Source of the DNA: Lentzea nigeriaca
Lineage (GTDB): Bacteria; Actinomycetota; Actinomycetes; Mycobacteriales; Pseudonocardiaceae
DNA length: 64,000 bases
NCBI RefSeq assembly: GCF_016907955.1
Contig: NZ_JAFBCX010000007.1
Coordinates: 336,849-400,848 of the forward strand
Direction: 5' to 3'
A program made the translations under genes and the position numbers. This document shows, one piece after another, positions 41,170 to 50,175 of this stretch. Numbering within the stretch: the first letter of the stretch is position 1; every line of letters begins with the position of its first letter. Below the pieces are notes generated by a model. It made no database searches. It had not been told where the DNA came from and saw nothing but the letters and a program-made list of their open reading frames with translations.

Positions 41170-42588
41170 GTGGACCGCTCAGTTGTGACCAGCACTGTCC
41201 GGACGCTCTGGGACGACGACATCGTCCCGAGCCTGTCTCAGCTCGTCGCCGTGCCGGCGATCTCGCCCGCGTTCGATCCCGCCTGGGAGGAACACGGCGA
41301 ACTGGCCGCCGCGATCGAGCACGTGCGCGCGTGGATCGCCTCCCGCTCACTGCCCGGTGCGGTGCTCGAGGTCGTCCAACTGGCGGGACGCACGCCGCTT
41401 CTGCTCGTCGACGTGCCGGCGTTCGGCAACGCGGGCGACGACACGGTGTTGCTTTACGGACACCTGGACAAGCAGCCGCCGGTGGGCGGGTGGAGCTCCG
41501 GGCTCGGCCCGTGGACCCCGGTACTGCGTGACGGACGTCTCTACGGCCGCGGCTCCGCGGATGACGGTTACTCCGGATATGCCGCAATTGCCGCGATCGA
41601 GGCCGTGCGCGCGGCGGGCGGTTCGCACTCACGTTGCGTCGTGCTGCTGGAGACGGGCGAGGAGTCGGGTTCGCCCGATCTGCCCGCTTACCTTGAGCAC
41701 CTGTCTTCACGCCTGGGCCAGGTGTCACTGGTCGTGTGCCTCGACTCGGGCGGCTCGGACTACGACCGCATGTGGCTGACCACGTCGCTGCGCGGGTTGG
41801 TGCAGGTCACGCTGACCGTGCGGGTGCTGGAGGGCGGCCTGCACTCGGGCATGTCGTCCGGCATGGTGCCGTCGTCGTTCCGCATCGCCCGTGTACTGCT
41901 CGACCGGCTCGAGGACTCCGCCACCGGCGAGATCCTGGTCCCGGAGATGCACGTCGAGATCCCGCCGCACCGGCTGGCCGAGGTCCGCGAGGCCGTCGAA
42001 GCCGCGCCGGGCGCGTTGTGGGGCCCGGTGCCGCGAGTCGGTGACCTGCAGCCGATGTCCACCGACGAGGTGGAGCAGGCGCTGGGCACCGGGTGGCGGC
42101 CGACGCTCTCGATCACAGGCGCCGACGGCCTGCCGTCGCCGGACGACGCGGGCAACGTGCTGCGGCCGTTCACCTCACTGGTGCTCTCGTTCCGGCTGCC
42201 GCCGACGGCCTCTTCCGCTGCCGCCCTGGAGGCGGTCCGGGAGCGGCTGACCACGGACGTTCCCTACAACGCGACCGTGGAGCTCTCCCGCATCGAGGCC
42301 GCGGACGGCTGGAACGCGCCGGAGCTGGCGCCGTGGTTGTCGGCGACCCTGGACGACGCCGGCAAGGAGGTGTTCGGGGCGCCTTGGCGGACCGTGTCGC
42401 TCGGTGGGTCGATTCCGTTCATGGGACTGCTGCACGAGGCCTACCCGGACGCTCAGTTCCTGGTCACGGGCGCGGTCGGGCCCGACTCCAACTGCCACGT
42501 GCCGGACGAGTGGCTGCACCTGGCGCACGCGGCTCGGATCACCGAGGCGGTCGCGTTGGTGCTGGACGCGCAGTCGTCTCAGCGCTGA
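41170..42588 (+). CDS. M20/M25/M40 family dipeptidase
   Basis: A 472-residue zinc metallopeptidase. Metal ligands and catalysis are at VLLYGHLDKQPPVGGW (His and catalytic Asp), GRGSADDGYSGYAAIAAIEA (bridging Asp), VLLETGEESGSPDLPAYLEH (catalytic and zinc Glu pair), VVCLDSGG (Asp) and a C-terminal His in ATGAVGPDSNCHVPDEWL-like context. The lid domain lies at about 210-370 and contains GLHSGMSSGMVPSSFRIARV with the substrate-side His. The product is cytosolic and probably cleaves dipeptides or carnosine-like compounds. GTG 41170 has GATCGAGAG before it. Confidence 0.92.
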   Translation: MDRSVVTSTVRTLWDDDIVPSLSQLVAVPAISPAFDPAWEEHGELAAAIEHVRAWIASRSLPGAVLEVVQLAGRTPLLLVDVPAFGNAGDDTVLLYGHLDKQPPVGGWSSGLGPWTPVLRDGRLYGRGSADDGYSGYAAIAAIEAVRAAGGSHSRCVVLLETGEESGSPDLPAYLEHLSSRLGQVSLVVCLDSGGSDYDRMWLTTSLRGLVQVTLTVRVLEGGLHSGMSSGMVPSSFRIARVLLDRLEDSATGEILVPEMHVEIPPHRLAEVREAVEAAPGALWGPVPRVGDLQPMSTDEVEQALGTGWRPTLSITGADGLPSPDDAGNVLRPFTSLVLSFRLPPTASSAAALEAVRERLTTDVPYNATVELSRIEAADGWNAPELAPWLSATLDDAGKEVFGAPWRTVSLGGSIPFMGLLHEAYPDAQFLVTGAVGPDSNCHVPDEWLHLAHAARITEAVALVLDAQSSQR

Positions 42589-42673
42589 GGTTCGCCCCGG
42601 CTTTTAGTGAGGAATGACTCAGACCTGACGTGGGCCCGACCGGGTGCCGGGCCCCGTGTCGCACACTGGGCCG

Positions 42674-45328
42674 ATGGGCGAACAAGCGGAACGTGCGCGC
42701 CTCGCGGAGTCGGAGATCCCGACCTCCCCGTGGCGGCTGTGGGGGCCGTACCTGTCCGGCCGCCAGTGGGGGACGGTTCGCGAGGACTATTCGCCCGAGG
42801 GTGATGCGTGGGCGTCGTTCCCTTTTGACCACGCTCGTGCGCGCGCGTACCGGTGGGGTGAGGACGGCATCGCGGGGATCTGCGACGTGCACGGGTTCCT
42901 CAACCTCGCCGTCGCCCTGTGGAACGGCAACGACCCGATCCTGAAGGAGCGGTACTTCGGCCTCACCAACAGCGAGGGCAACCACGGTGAGGACGTCAAG
43001 GAGCACTGGTGGGTGACGGACGGGACGCCCACGCACTCGTGGATGCGGGTGGTCTACCGCTACCCGCAACGGGAGTTCCCGTACGGCCGGCTGAGAGAAA
43101 TGGCTCGCAACGCCGGGCGGGAGAACCGCGAGCCCGAGCTGGCGGACACCGGGGTGCTCGACGAGAACCGGTTCTTCGACGTCGAGGTCACCTACGCGAA
43201 GGCTGACACCGACGACATCTGCGTCGAGATCAGGGCGACCAACCACGGGCCCGACGACGCGCCGTTGCACCTGCTGCCGCAGTTGTGGTTTCGCAACACG
43301 TGGGCCTGGGGCAGGGACCAGCGGCCGTGCCAGCTCATCGCCAGCACGGCGACCGGGCGCAAGGTGACTGCTGACCACGGCAACCTGGGGCGGTACACGC
43401 TGCAGCTCGACGGGGTGCCGTCGATGTTGATGACGGACAACGAGAGCAACGAGATGTCGCTCTTCGGGGCCGAGCGGAACCCGTCGCCGTGGACCAAGGA
43501 CGGCATCTGCAACTACGTGGTGCACGGGAGCACGTCGACCTGTCAGGTGGTCGGGCCGGACGACGAAGGGGCGGCGGGGACGAAGTTCGCGGCCTGGTAC
43601 TCGTTCGACCCCGTGGAGCCCGGCGAGACGGTGGCGATCCGGCTGCGGCTCAGCGGCGGCGACGGGCACCCGGACCCTTTTGGGCCGAGCTTCGAAGAGA
43701 CCATGGCCCAGCGAAAGCTGGAGGCCGACGAGTTCCACGACGCCATCGCGCCCGAGGCGGACCCGGAGGAGAAGCACGTGCTCCGGCGGGCGCTGGCCGG
43801 GTTGATGTGGACCAAGCAGCACTACCGGTTCCGGACGCGGGACTGGCTCGACGGCGACCCCACCAAGCCGGAGGCGCCCAGTTCGAGACGTACGCCGGAG
43901 GCTCGCAACGTGCACTGGCGGCACCTCGACGTCGCCGACGTGATCTCCATGCCGGACGAGTGGGAGTACCCCTGGTTCGCGGCGTGGGACCTCGCGTTCC
44001 ACACGGTTCCGTTCACGCTGGTCGACCCGGCGTTCGCGAAGGAGCAGCTGCTGCTGTTCTGTCGTGAGTGGATGATGCATCCGAACGGCCAGATTCCCGC
44101 CTACGAGTGGGAGTTCGGCGACGTCAACCCGCCCGTGCACGCGTGGGCGGCGTTACAGGTCTACCGGGCGGACGGGAGCAAGGACCGCAAGTTCCTCGCG
44201 AAGATCTTCCACAAGCTGCTGCTCAACTTCTCGTGGTGGGTGAACCGCAAGGACGCCGACGGCAGCTACCTGTTCGAGGGCGGGTTCCTCGGCATGGACA
44301 ACATCGGGCCGGTCAACAGGTCCGAGCCGATGCTGGGCGAGTGGCGGCTGGAGCAGTCGGACGCCACGTCGTGGATGGCCGCGTACAGCCTGCACCTCAT
44401 GCAGATCGCGCTGGAGCTGGCGCGCACCGACGAGTCCTATGAGGACGTCGCGACGAAGTTCGTCGAGCACTTCCTGTCGATCGCGGAGGCGTTCACGCAC
44501 TTCGGGTCGTCGGGCAGCGGGATCTGGCACGACGAGGACGGCTTCTGCTACGACCGGGTCTCGCGCCGCCACCCGGACGGCAGCGTCGAGTCCGAACCGG
44601 TCCGGGTGCGGTCGATGGTCGGCCTCATCCCGCTCCTCGCGGCGGCGGTGCTGGAGCCGTGGGTGCTCAGCGAGCTGCACGAGTTCACCAGCCGGTTGGA
44701 GCACCTGCTCAAGCGCCGGCCGGAGCTGGGGCAGTTCATCACGTTCCACGGCGAGCGCGGTGCGTTCGTGTCGTTGCTGGACGAGCACAAGCTGCGCCGC
44801 GTGCTGCACCGGATGCTCGACGAGCACGAGTTCCTCTCACCGCACGGCATCCGCTCGCTCAGCGCCGCCCACCGCGAGGGGCTCGAGGTCAACGTCGCGG
44901 GCCAGGAGCACCGGATGGGCTACGAGCCGGGCGAGTCGAGCACGCCGATGTTCGGCGGCAACTCGAACTGGCGCGGCCCGGTCTGGCTGCCGACCAACGC
45001 GCTGCTCGTCGAGGCGCTCAGGACCGTCTGCTCGTTCCACGACGGCACGTTCCAGGTCGAGATGCCGACGCACTCCGGCCGCCTGCTCACCGCCGGCCAG
45101 GTGGCCGACGAGCTCTCCGACCGGTTGGTCGCGCTCTTCCTGCCAGACCACGACGGGCGGCGCCCGTCGGACGGCAAGCGGATCGAAGCCTCGGAGTCAC
45201 CGCTTTGGCGCAACCACGTCACGTTCAGCGAGTACTTCGACGGCGATACGGGCGAAGGGCTGGGCGCGACCCATCAGACGGGGTGGACGGCGCTGGTCGC
45301 CGGTTTGCTGACCGCACGCAGGCGCTGA
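42674..45328 (+). CDS. Large MGH1/GH63-like glucosidase (mannosylglycerate-hydrolase-like)
   Basis: An 884-residue cytosolic glycoside hydrolase of the GH63 type. The N-terminal beta-sandwich covers about 1-370 and the (alpha/alpha)6 barrel about 380-884. Conserved stretches include WEYPWFAAWDLAFHTVPFTL (barrel Asp), NGQIPAYEWEFGDVNPPVHA (likely general-acid region) and YEPGESSTPMFGGNSNWRGP-type GGNSNWRGPVWLPTNALLVE near 760 with the second catalytic acid region. Proteins of this size and order are common in actinomycetes as 'glucosidase'; the substrate is untested. ATG 42674 lacks a good ribosome site and is the least certain part. Confidence 0.87.
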   Translation: MGEQAERARLAESEIPTSPWRLWGPYLSGRQWGTVREDYSPEGDAWASFPFDHARARAYRWGEDGIAGICDVHGFLNLAVALWNGNDPILKERYFGLTNSEGNHGEDVKEHWWVTDGTPTHSWMRVVYRYPQREFPYGRLREMARNAGRENREPELADTGVLDENRFFDVEVTYAKADTDDICVEIRATNHGPDDAPLHLLPQLWFRNTWAWGRDQRPCQLIASTATGRKVTADHGNLGRYTLQLDGVPSMLMTDNESNEMSLFGAERNPSPWTKDGICNYVVHGSTSTCQVVGPDDEGAAGTKFAAWYSFDPVEPGETVAIRLRLSGGDGHPDPFGPSFEETMAQRKLEADEFHDAIAPEADPEEKHVLRRALAGLMWTKQHYRFRTRDWLDGDPTKPEAPSSRRTPEARNVHWRHLDVADVISMPDEWEYPWFAAWDLAFHTVPFTLVDPAFAKEQLLLFCREWMMHPNGQIPAYEWEFGDVNPPVHAWAALQVYRADGSKDRKFLAKIFHKLLLNFSWWVNRKDADGSYLFEGGFLGMDNIGPVNRSEPMLGEWRLEQSDATSWMAAYSLHLMQIALELARTDESYEDVATKFVEHFLSIAEAFTHFGSSGSGIWHDEDGFCYDRVSRRHPDGSVESEPVRVRSMVGLIPLLAAAVLEPWVLSELHEFTSRLEHLLKRRPELGQFITFHGERGAFVSLLDEHKLRRVLHRMLDEHEFLSPHGIRSLSAAHREGLEVNVAGQEHRMGYEPGESSTPMFGGNSNWRGPVWLPTNALLVEALRTVCSFHDGTFQVEMPTHSGRLLTAGQVADELSDRLVALFLPDHDGRRPSDGKRIEASESPLWRNHVTFSEYFDGDTGEGLGATHQTGWTALVAGLLTARRR

Positions 45329-45474
45329 GCAGCGCCGCCGTGATCAAATCCTGATCAAGGACACGATCGCACTTGGTTACCATTCGGGTGCAATAAGTGC
45401 AGACATTGTGTGACACGGACCATTTCGCGCAAGATCCTGCGGTTCGAGGCGTCATTTGACGCAAAATTATTGCA

Positions 45475-45502
45475 AGCACGTGGCCTGTAACACGCACGTG
45501 CT
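45475..45502 (+). promoter_or_regulatory. Perfect inverted repeat upstream of amino-acid ABC operon
   Basis: AGCACGTG (45475-45482) and CACGTGCT (45495-45502) are perfect 8-bp inverted arms with a 12-bp spacer, 66 bp before the binding-protein start. An AT-rich TTGACGCAAAATTATTG just upstream suggests promoter DNA. The rest of 45329-45568 holds no gene. Confidence 0.55.
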
Positions 45503-45568
45503 GTCCACCACGTCACCCGAGTGGCAGGATCCCGTTCACTCGTCCGCGACATTACGAGGAGTGACGCA

Positions 45569-46378
45569 GTGGCTCGTCGATCCAGGCAACATTTGCTCGC
45601 CCTACTCCCCGCCTTGGCCCTCGCCGTGGCCGGATGCGCGACGAGCACGCAGACCACCGGGAGCACGGACAGCGGCATCCCGCTCGTGAAGAGCGGCACG
45701 CTGACGACCTGCACGCACCTGCCGTACGAGCCGTTCCAGTTCGAGAAGGACGGCCAGACGGTCGGCTTCGACGTGGACCTCGTCAACCTCGTGGCCAAGG
45801 ACCTCGGCATCAAGCAGGAGATCCTGGACACGCCGTTCGAGGGCATCCAGTCCGGCCAGGACCTGAACAACAACAAGTGCGACGTCGCGGCCGCCGGTAT
45901 GACCATCACCGACACGCGCAAGCAGAACTTCGACTTCTCCGACCCGTACTTCGACGCCACGCAGGCGCTCGTCGCGAAGAAGGGTGCCGGCTCCAAGGAC
46001 CTGGCGGCGCTCAAGGGCAAGAAGATCGGCGTTCAGGCCTCGACGACCGGCCAGGAGTACGCCAAGAAGAACGAGGCGGCGGCCGGTTACACGATCATCG
46101 AGTTCGAGGACCTCGCGCTGCAGCTCACCGCGGTGCAGACCGGTGCGGTCGACGCGGCGATCAACGACAACGGCGTGCTCTACGACTACGTGAAGAAGAA
46201 CGCCGACCTCGAGGTCGTCACCGAGTTCCAGACCGGTGAGCAGTACGGCATCGGCGTGAAGAAGGGCAACAAGGCCCTCCTCGACAAGGTCAACGCCACC
46301 TTGAAGAAGTCCAAGGAGAACGGCGAGTACGACAAGATCTACGAGAAGTGGTTCGGCAAGAAGCCGGACAAGAAGTAA
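45569..46378 (+). CDS. Amino-acid ABC transporter substrate-binding lipoprotein
   Basis: A 269-residue lipoprotein of the polar amino acid (family 3) binding proteins. The signal ends at the lipobox LAVAGC, and a Thr/Ser-rich linker follows. The domain has GTLTTCTHLPYEPFQFEKDG, VGFDVDLVNLVAKDLGIKQE, FEGIQSGQDLNNNKCDVAAA and GMTITDTRKQNFDFSDPYFD, all typical of glutamate/glutamine/cystine binders. GTG 45569 lies 8 nt after GAGGAG, so the longer frame upstream is not used. First gene of the transporter operon, followed by a stem-loop and the permease gene. Confidence 0.93.
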   Translation: MARRSRQHLLALLPALALAVAGCATSTQTTGSTDSGIPLVKSGTLTTCTHLPYEPFQFEKDGQTVGFDVDLVNLVAKDLGIKQEILDTPFEGIQSGQDLNNNKCDVAAAGMTITDTRKQNFDFSDPYFDATQALVAKKGAGSKDLAALKGKKIGVQASTTGQEYAKKNEAAAGYTIIEFEDLALQLTAVQTGAVDAAINDNGVLYDYVKKNADLEVVTEFQTGEQYGIGVKKGNKALLDKVNATLKKSKENGEYDKIYEKWFGKKPDKK

Positions 46379-46390
46379 TCCGGCTTGCCC

Positions 46391-46418
46391 CAGGGCCGGT
46401 GCGCGCGCACCGGCCCTG
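46391..46418 (+). promoter_or_regulatory. 28-nt perfect palindrome between binding-protein and permease genes
   Basis: CAGGGCCGGTGCGC followed immediately by its reverse complement (46391-46418) makes a very stable hairpin without a T-tract. In ABC operons such hairpins partially stop transcription or stabilise the upstream mRNA, giving more binding protein than permease. Confidence 0.7.
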
Positions 46419-46454
46419 CTCCTTGTCCAACCTCAGCTCGCGAGGTAGCACCTC

Positions 46455-47252
46455 ATGGCAATGTCCAAGCGGCAACGCGCCAAAGTCTTCCGGGGCGTGC
46501 AGTACGGCGTCCTGATCGTCGCGGCCCTCCTGATGGCGGTGTTCGCCGACTGGGGCAAGATCCAGCACGCGTTCCTCGACCTCGACGTCGCGGCGAAGCT
46601 CTTCCCCAACATCATCATCGTCGCGCTGAAGAACACCATCATCTACTCGGCGCTCGGCTTCGCCTTCGGTCTGGCGCTCGGCCTGGTGCTGGCCCTGATG
46701 AAGCTCTCCTCGGTCGGGCCGTACCGCTGGATCGCGACGGCCTACATCGAGTTCTTCCGCGGTGTGCCCGCACTGCTGGTCTTCATCGCCTTCGCCTACG
46801 GCGTCCCGACCGCGTTCCAGCTGCGCTTCGACACCTACTCCACGGTGATGCTGGCGCTCGGCATCGTCGCCGGCGCGTACATGGCCGAAACGATCCGCGC
46901 GGGCATCCAGGCGGTGCCGAAGGGCCAGATCGAGGCCGCGCGGTCGCTCGGCATGTCCGCGCCGCGCACCATGATCACGGTCGTGATCCCGCAGGCGTTC
47001 CGGATCATCCTGCCGCCGCTCACCAACGAGCTCATCATGCTGACGAAGGACTCGTCGCTGATCTACGTCATCGGTCTGGCGGCCAGCGAGCGCGAGCTCA
47101 CCCAGTTCGGCAGGCAGGCGATGAACGAGTACCGGGGCATGACGCCGATCGTGATCGCGGGCTTCCTGTACCTGATCATCACCCTGCCGCTCGGTTATCT
47201 GTCGCGGCACCTGGAGCGTCGCACCGGCGGGAAGAAGGTGTCGGTCGTATGA
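46455..47252 (+). CDS. Amino-acid ABC transporter permease
   Basis: A 265-residue HisMQ-type permease with five or six TM segments. The EAA loop that contacts the ATPase is AIQAVPKGQIEAARSLGMSA in the form IQAVPKGQIEAARSLGM, followed by PRTMITVVIPQAFRIILPPL. The membrane part includes VALKNTIIYSALGFAFGLAL and YIEFFRGVPALLVFIAFAY. ATG 46455 has GAGGTAGCACCTC upstream. The single permease probably forms a homodimer. It overlaps the ATPase gene by 4 nt (ATGA). Confidence 0.93.
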   Translation: MAMSKRQRAKVFRGVQYGVLIVAALLMAVFADWGKIQHAFLDLDVAAKLFPNIIIVALKNTIIYSALGFAFGLALGLVLALMKLSSVGPYRWIATAYIEFFRGVPALLVFIAFAYGVPTAFQLRFDTYSTVMLALGIVAGAYMAETIRAGIQAVPKGQIEAARSLGMSAPRTMITVVIPQAFRIILPPLTNELIMLTKDSSLIYVIGLAASERELTQFGRQAMNEYRGMTPIVIAGFLYLIITLPLGYLSRHLERRTGGKKVSVV

Positions 47253-48016
47253 GCGAGGTCTTCGTCGAGATCTCCGGACTGAAGAAGTCGTTCGGGACGC
47301 TGGACGTCCTCAAGGGCATCGACGTCACGGTCAACCGCGGTGACGTGGTCTGCATCATCGGTCCGTCCGGCTCCGGCAAGTCGACGTTGCTGCGGTGCGT
47401 GAACCTGCTCGAGGAACCGAACGGCGGCCAGATCGTCGTCAACGGCGTCGAGCTGACCGACCCTGACGTCGACATCGACAGAGCACGCACGAAGATCGGC
47501 ATGGTCTTCCAGTCGTTCAACCTCTTCTCGCACCTCAGCGTCCTGAACAACCTGACAGTCGCGCAGCGCAAGGTGCTCAAGCGCGGCGAGAAGGAAGCTC
47601 AGGAGGTCGCGCTGCGCAACCTGGAGCGGGTCGGGCTGAAGGAGAAGGCCAACGCGATGCCCGCGCAGCTCTCCGGTGGCCAGCAGCAGCGCGTGGCGAT
47701 CGCCCGCGCGCTGTCGATGAACCCCGAGGTGATGCTGTTCGACGAGCCGACCTCGGCGCTCGACCCCGAGCTCGTCGGTGACGTGCTCGGCGTGATGCGC
47801 CAGCTCGCCGACGAGGGCATGACGATGCTGGTCGTGACGCACGAGATGCAGTTCGCCCGTGAGGTCGCCGACAAGGTGATCTTCATGGACGGCGGCTACA
47901 TCGTCGAGGAGGGCCCTGCGGCCGAGGTGATCGGCAACCCGCAGGAGGAACGCACCAAGACGTTCCTGCGCCGTGTCCTCGACCCCACGCACCACGGTCC
48001 TGGCGACCCGGAGTAA
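47249..48016 (+). CDS. Amino-acid ABC transporter ATP-binding protein (GlnQ type)
   Basis: A 255-residue ATPase. Walker A is CIIGPSGSGKSTLLRCVNLL, the Q-loop MVFQSFNLFSHLSVLNN, the signature AQLSGGQQQRVAIARAL, Walker B VMLFDEPTSALDPELVGDVL and the H-loop VVTHEMQFAREVADKVIFM. Together with the preceding permease and lipoprotein it makes a complete polar amino-acid importer. Its ATG overlaps the permease stop as ATGA, and the next gene begins 5 nt after its stop. Confidence 0.95.
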   Translation: MSEVFVEISGLKKSFGTLDVLKGIDVTVNRGDVVCIIGPSGSGKSTLLRCVNLLEEPNGGQIVVNGVELTDPDVDIDRARTKIGMVFQSFNLFSHLSVLNNLTVAQRKVLKRGEKEAQEVALRNLERVGLKEKANAMPAQLSGGQQQRVAIARALSMNPEVMLFDEPTSALDPELVGDVLGVMRQLADEGMTMLVVTHEMQFAREVADKVIFMDGGYIVEEGPAAEVIGNPQEERTKTFLRRVLDPTHHGPGDPE

Positions 48017-48021
48017 GCCGC

Positions 48022-50124
48022 GTGGCGAGGGGGAAAGTCGCCGCGGCGGAGGTGCTGCGGGGACTGTCGGGGGAGAACGACGGAGTGGGCGGGTGGCGGT
48101 TGCCTCGGCGCAAGCCGAGCACGCCGCCCGTCATCCGCGTGGTGGACCGCGTGGTCACCGATGTGCTGGACCTGCGCGCGGTCGAGGTGCCGTACGTGCT
48201 CGAGTTCGAGCGCTGCCAGTTCGAGTCGGCCCCCGACCTGCGGCAGGCGAACCTCGCCGGCATCTCGTTCACCGACTGCGATCTGCCGGGACTCGAAGCG
48301 CGCAACCTCAGCAGCAGCAACGACGTCTCGCTGCTCGCCTGCAGGGTGTCCGACCTGATCGACCTCACCGACGCCGAGATCGCGGGCTCGGTCCTGTTGC
48401 GGGACAGCAGGTTCAGCGTTCCCGGCGGGCTGTGCCTGCACGGTGACCGGCTGACGGTGGCGGGCGCGCTGCTCGCGTTCGGCATCCACACCGAGGGCGA
48501 GGTGCGCCTCGCGGGCGCCCGCATCGGCGGCAACGTCAACCTGGGCAGCGCCGTGCTGGAGAACGCCGACGGCTTCGCGTTGAACGGCAACGGCATGCAG
48601 GTCGGGGGCAATCTGCTCGGCGCGTTCACCTCGCACGGCGTGGTGTTCCTCGCCAACGCCAGGATCAGCTCGACGCTGTCGTTGGGCCGCGCCATGCTCT
48701 CGCGCGGTGACGTGTTCGAGCAGACCAACGACCCGCACGCCGACCCGTCCGCGACGCTGATCCTCGACCGCGTCGACGTGTCCGGCGACCTGGAGCTCGA
48801 CCGCGGCTTCACGAGCCACGGCACGGTCCGCGCCGTGAACGCCCGCGTCGGCGGAACGATGTCGGTGGCGGACGCCGTCCTGGACGCCGTGTCGCCGCCC
48901 GCTGTGGGCACCGACCCGACCGGGCTGGGTCGCGCGCTGCACGTCGACGGAGCGGAGATCGGCGGCGACATCGTCGGCCGCGGCGTGAAGATCAAGGGCC
49001 AGCTGCGCATGGTCGACACGCACGTGCGCGGCAGCATCACGATCGAGCATGCCACTGTGGACAATCCCGGCGCCGACGCGCTGCTGACCAACCGCTCGCA
49101 GATCGGCAGCAACTTCGTGGTGCGCGAGTCGGAGATCTCCGGTGGCCTTGAGCTGCGCGGCATCACCGTGGGCGCGAACCTCGACCTGCGCGGCAGCCGC
49201 CTGATCAAGCCCGGCAAGTACCGCCACCAACCGCGCGAGAAGCCGTCGCTCGACATCGGCGGCGCGACGATCGGCCGCGACCTCATCTGCGCACGCGGCG
49301 AGAAGGAGTTCGTGGCTCACGGCGGCGTGCGCTGCCGTCGCGCGACCATCGGCCGCATGGCGAACTTCAACGGCGCGGTACTCGGCTACAAGCTCGACAG
49401 CCACGCGTTGAACGCCATGGGCATGCAGGTCCAGGAGCTGATGCTCAACGTCGTGTCGCCGCCGAAGGGCCTGGTGACGCTGCGGCAGGCGCGTTGCACG
49501 TCGTTGGACGACAACGAGAACTTCTGGAACGCCACGGGGTTCATGGACCTCGACGACTTCCGCTACGACTCGCTCGCCTATCCGATCGACCTGCGCGACG
49601 ACGCCCAGGTCGCGCAACGGCTGCGCTGGCTGCGGCACGCGATGCGGCGCAGCTACCGGCCGCGCCCGTACGACCAGTTCGCCGAGATGCTCGCCGCGGC
49701 GGGCAACGAGGAACACGCCTCGACGGTGCTGATCGAGAAGCAGCGCCTGCGGTACCGCGCGGTCGCGGAGGGCATGCGGTTCTTCGGCCCGCTGGTGCTG
49801 CTGTGGAGCTTCCTGCAGCGTTCGATGGTCGGCTACGGCTACCGGCCGGCGCGCGCTCTCGGGTGGCTGATCGCGGCGTGGATGGTGGGCAGCATGTGGT
49901 TCCAGTTCAAGGGGCCGCTGGTGCCGATCAACGAGCAGGACCACCTGCCGTGGAACGCGTGGCTCTACACGATCGACCTGGTCGTGCCGATCGTCGACTT
50001 CGGCAACAAGAACCGCTGGCAGACGCCGGGTGCGTCGCAGTGGATCGCGTCCGGGCTGATCGTGACGGGGTGGATTCTGGCCACCACTGTGGCTGCGGGT
50101 TTGACACGAATGCTGAAACGATGA
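48022..50124 (+). CDS. Large pentapeptide-like beta-helix protein with C-terminal membrane anchor
   Basis: A 700-residue protein. Residues about 60-520 consist of irregular repeats resembling pentapeptide or right-handed beta-helix rungs (LRQANLAGISFTDCDLPGLE, VRLAGARIGGNVNLGSAVLE, LHVDGAEIGGDIVGRGVKIK, LELRGITVGANLDLRGSRL). Then follow a helical, Arg-rich region (about 535-590; RLRWLRHAMRRSYRPRPYDQ) and two or three TM segments (GPLVLLWSFLQRSMVGYGYR region, ALGWLIAAWMVGSMWF, IASGLIVTGWILATTVAAG). Similar actinomycete proteins are often called 'membrane-associated oxidoreductase', for which I see no catalytic motif. GTG 48022 lies 6 nt after GGAG and 5 nt after the ABC ATPase stop, so it belongs to that operon. 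Confidence 0.8.
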   Translation: MARGKVAAAEVLRGLSGENDGVGGWRLPRRKPSTPPVIRVVDRVVTDVLDLRAVEVPYVLEFERCQFESAPDLRQANLAGISFTDCDLPGLEARNLSSSNDVSLLACRVSDLIDLTDAEIAGSVLLRDSRFSVPGGLCLHGDRLTVAGALLAFGIHTEGEVRLAGARIGGNVNLGSAVLENADGFALNGNGMQVGGNLLGAFTSHGVVFLANARISSTLSLGRAMLSRGDVFEQTNDPHADPSATLILDRVDVSGDLELDRGFTSHGTVRAVNARVGGTMSVADAVLDAVSPPAVGTDPTGLGRALHVDGAEIGGDIVGRGVKIKGQLRMVDTHVRGSITIEHATVDNPGADALLTNRSQIGSNFVVRESEISGGLELRGITVGANLDLRGSRLIKPGKYRHQPREKPSLDIGGATIGRDLICARGEKEFVAHGGVRCRRATIGRMANFNGAVLGYKLDSHALNAMGMQVQELMLNVVSPPKGLVTLRQARCTSLDDNENFWNATGFMDLDDFRYDSLAYPIDLRDDAQVAQRLRWLRHAMRRSYRPRPYDQFAEMLAAAGNEEHASTVLIEKQRLRYRAVAEGMRFFGPLVLLWSFLQRSMVGYGYRPARALGWLIAAWMVGSMWFQFKGPLVPINEQDHLPWNAWLYTIDLVVPIVDFGNKNRWQTPGASQWIASGLIVTGWILATTVAAGLTRMLKR

Positions 50125-50175
50125 CGCCACCATCGGGGTATTTCGTCGGCAACTGAACGGTGGTGCGATCGATCG

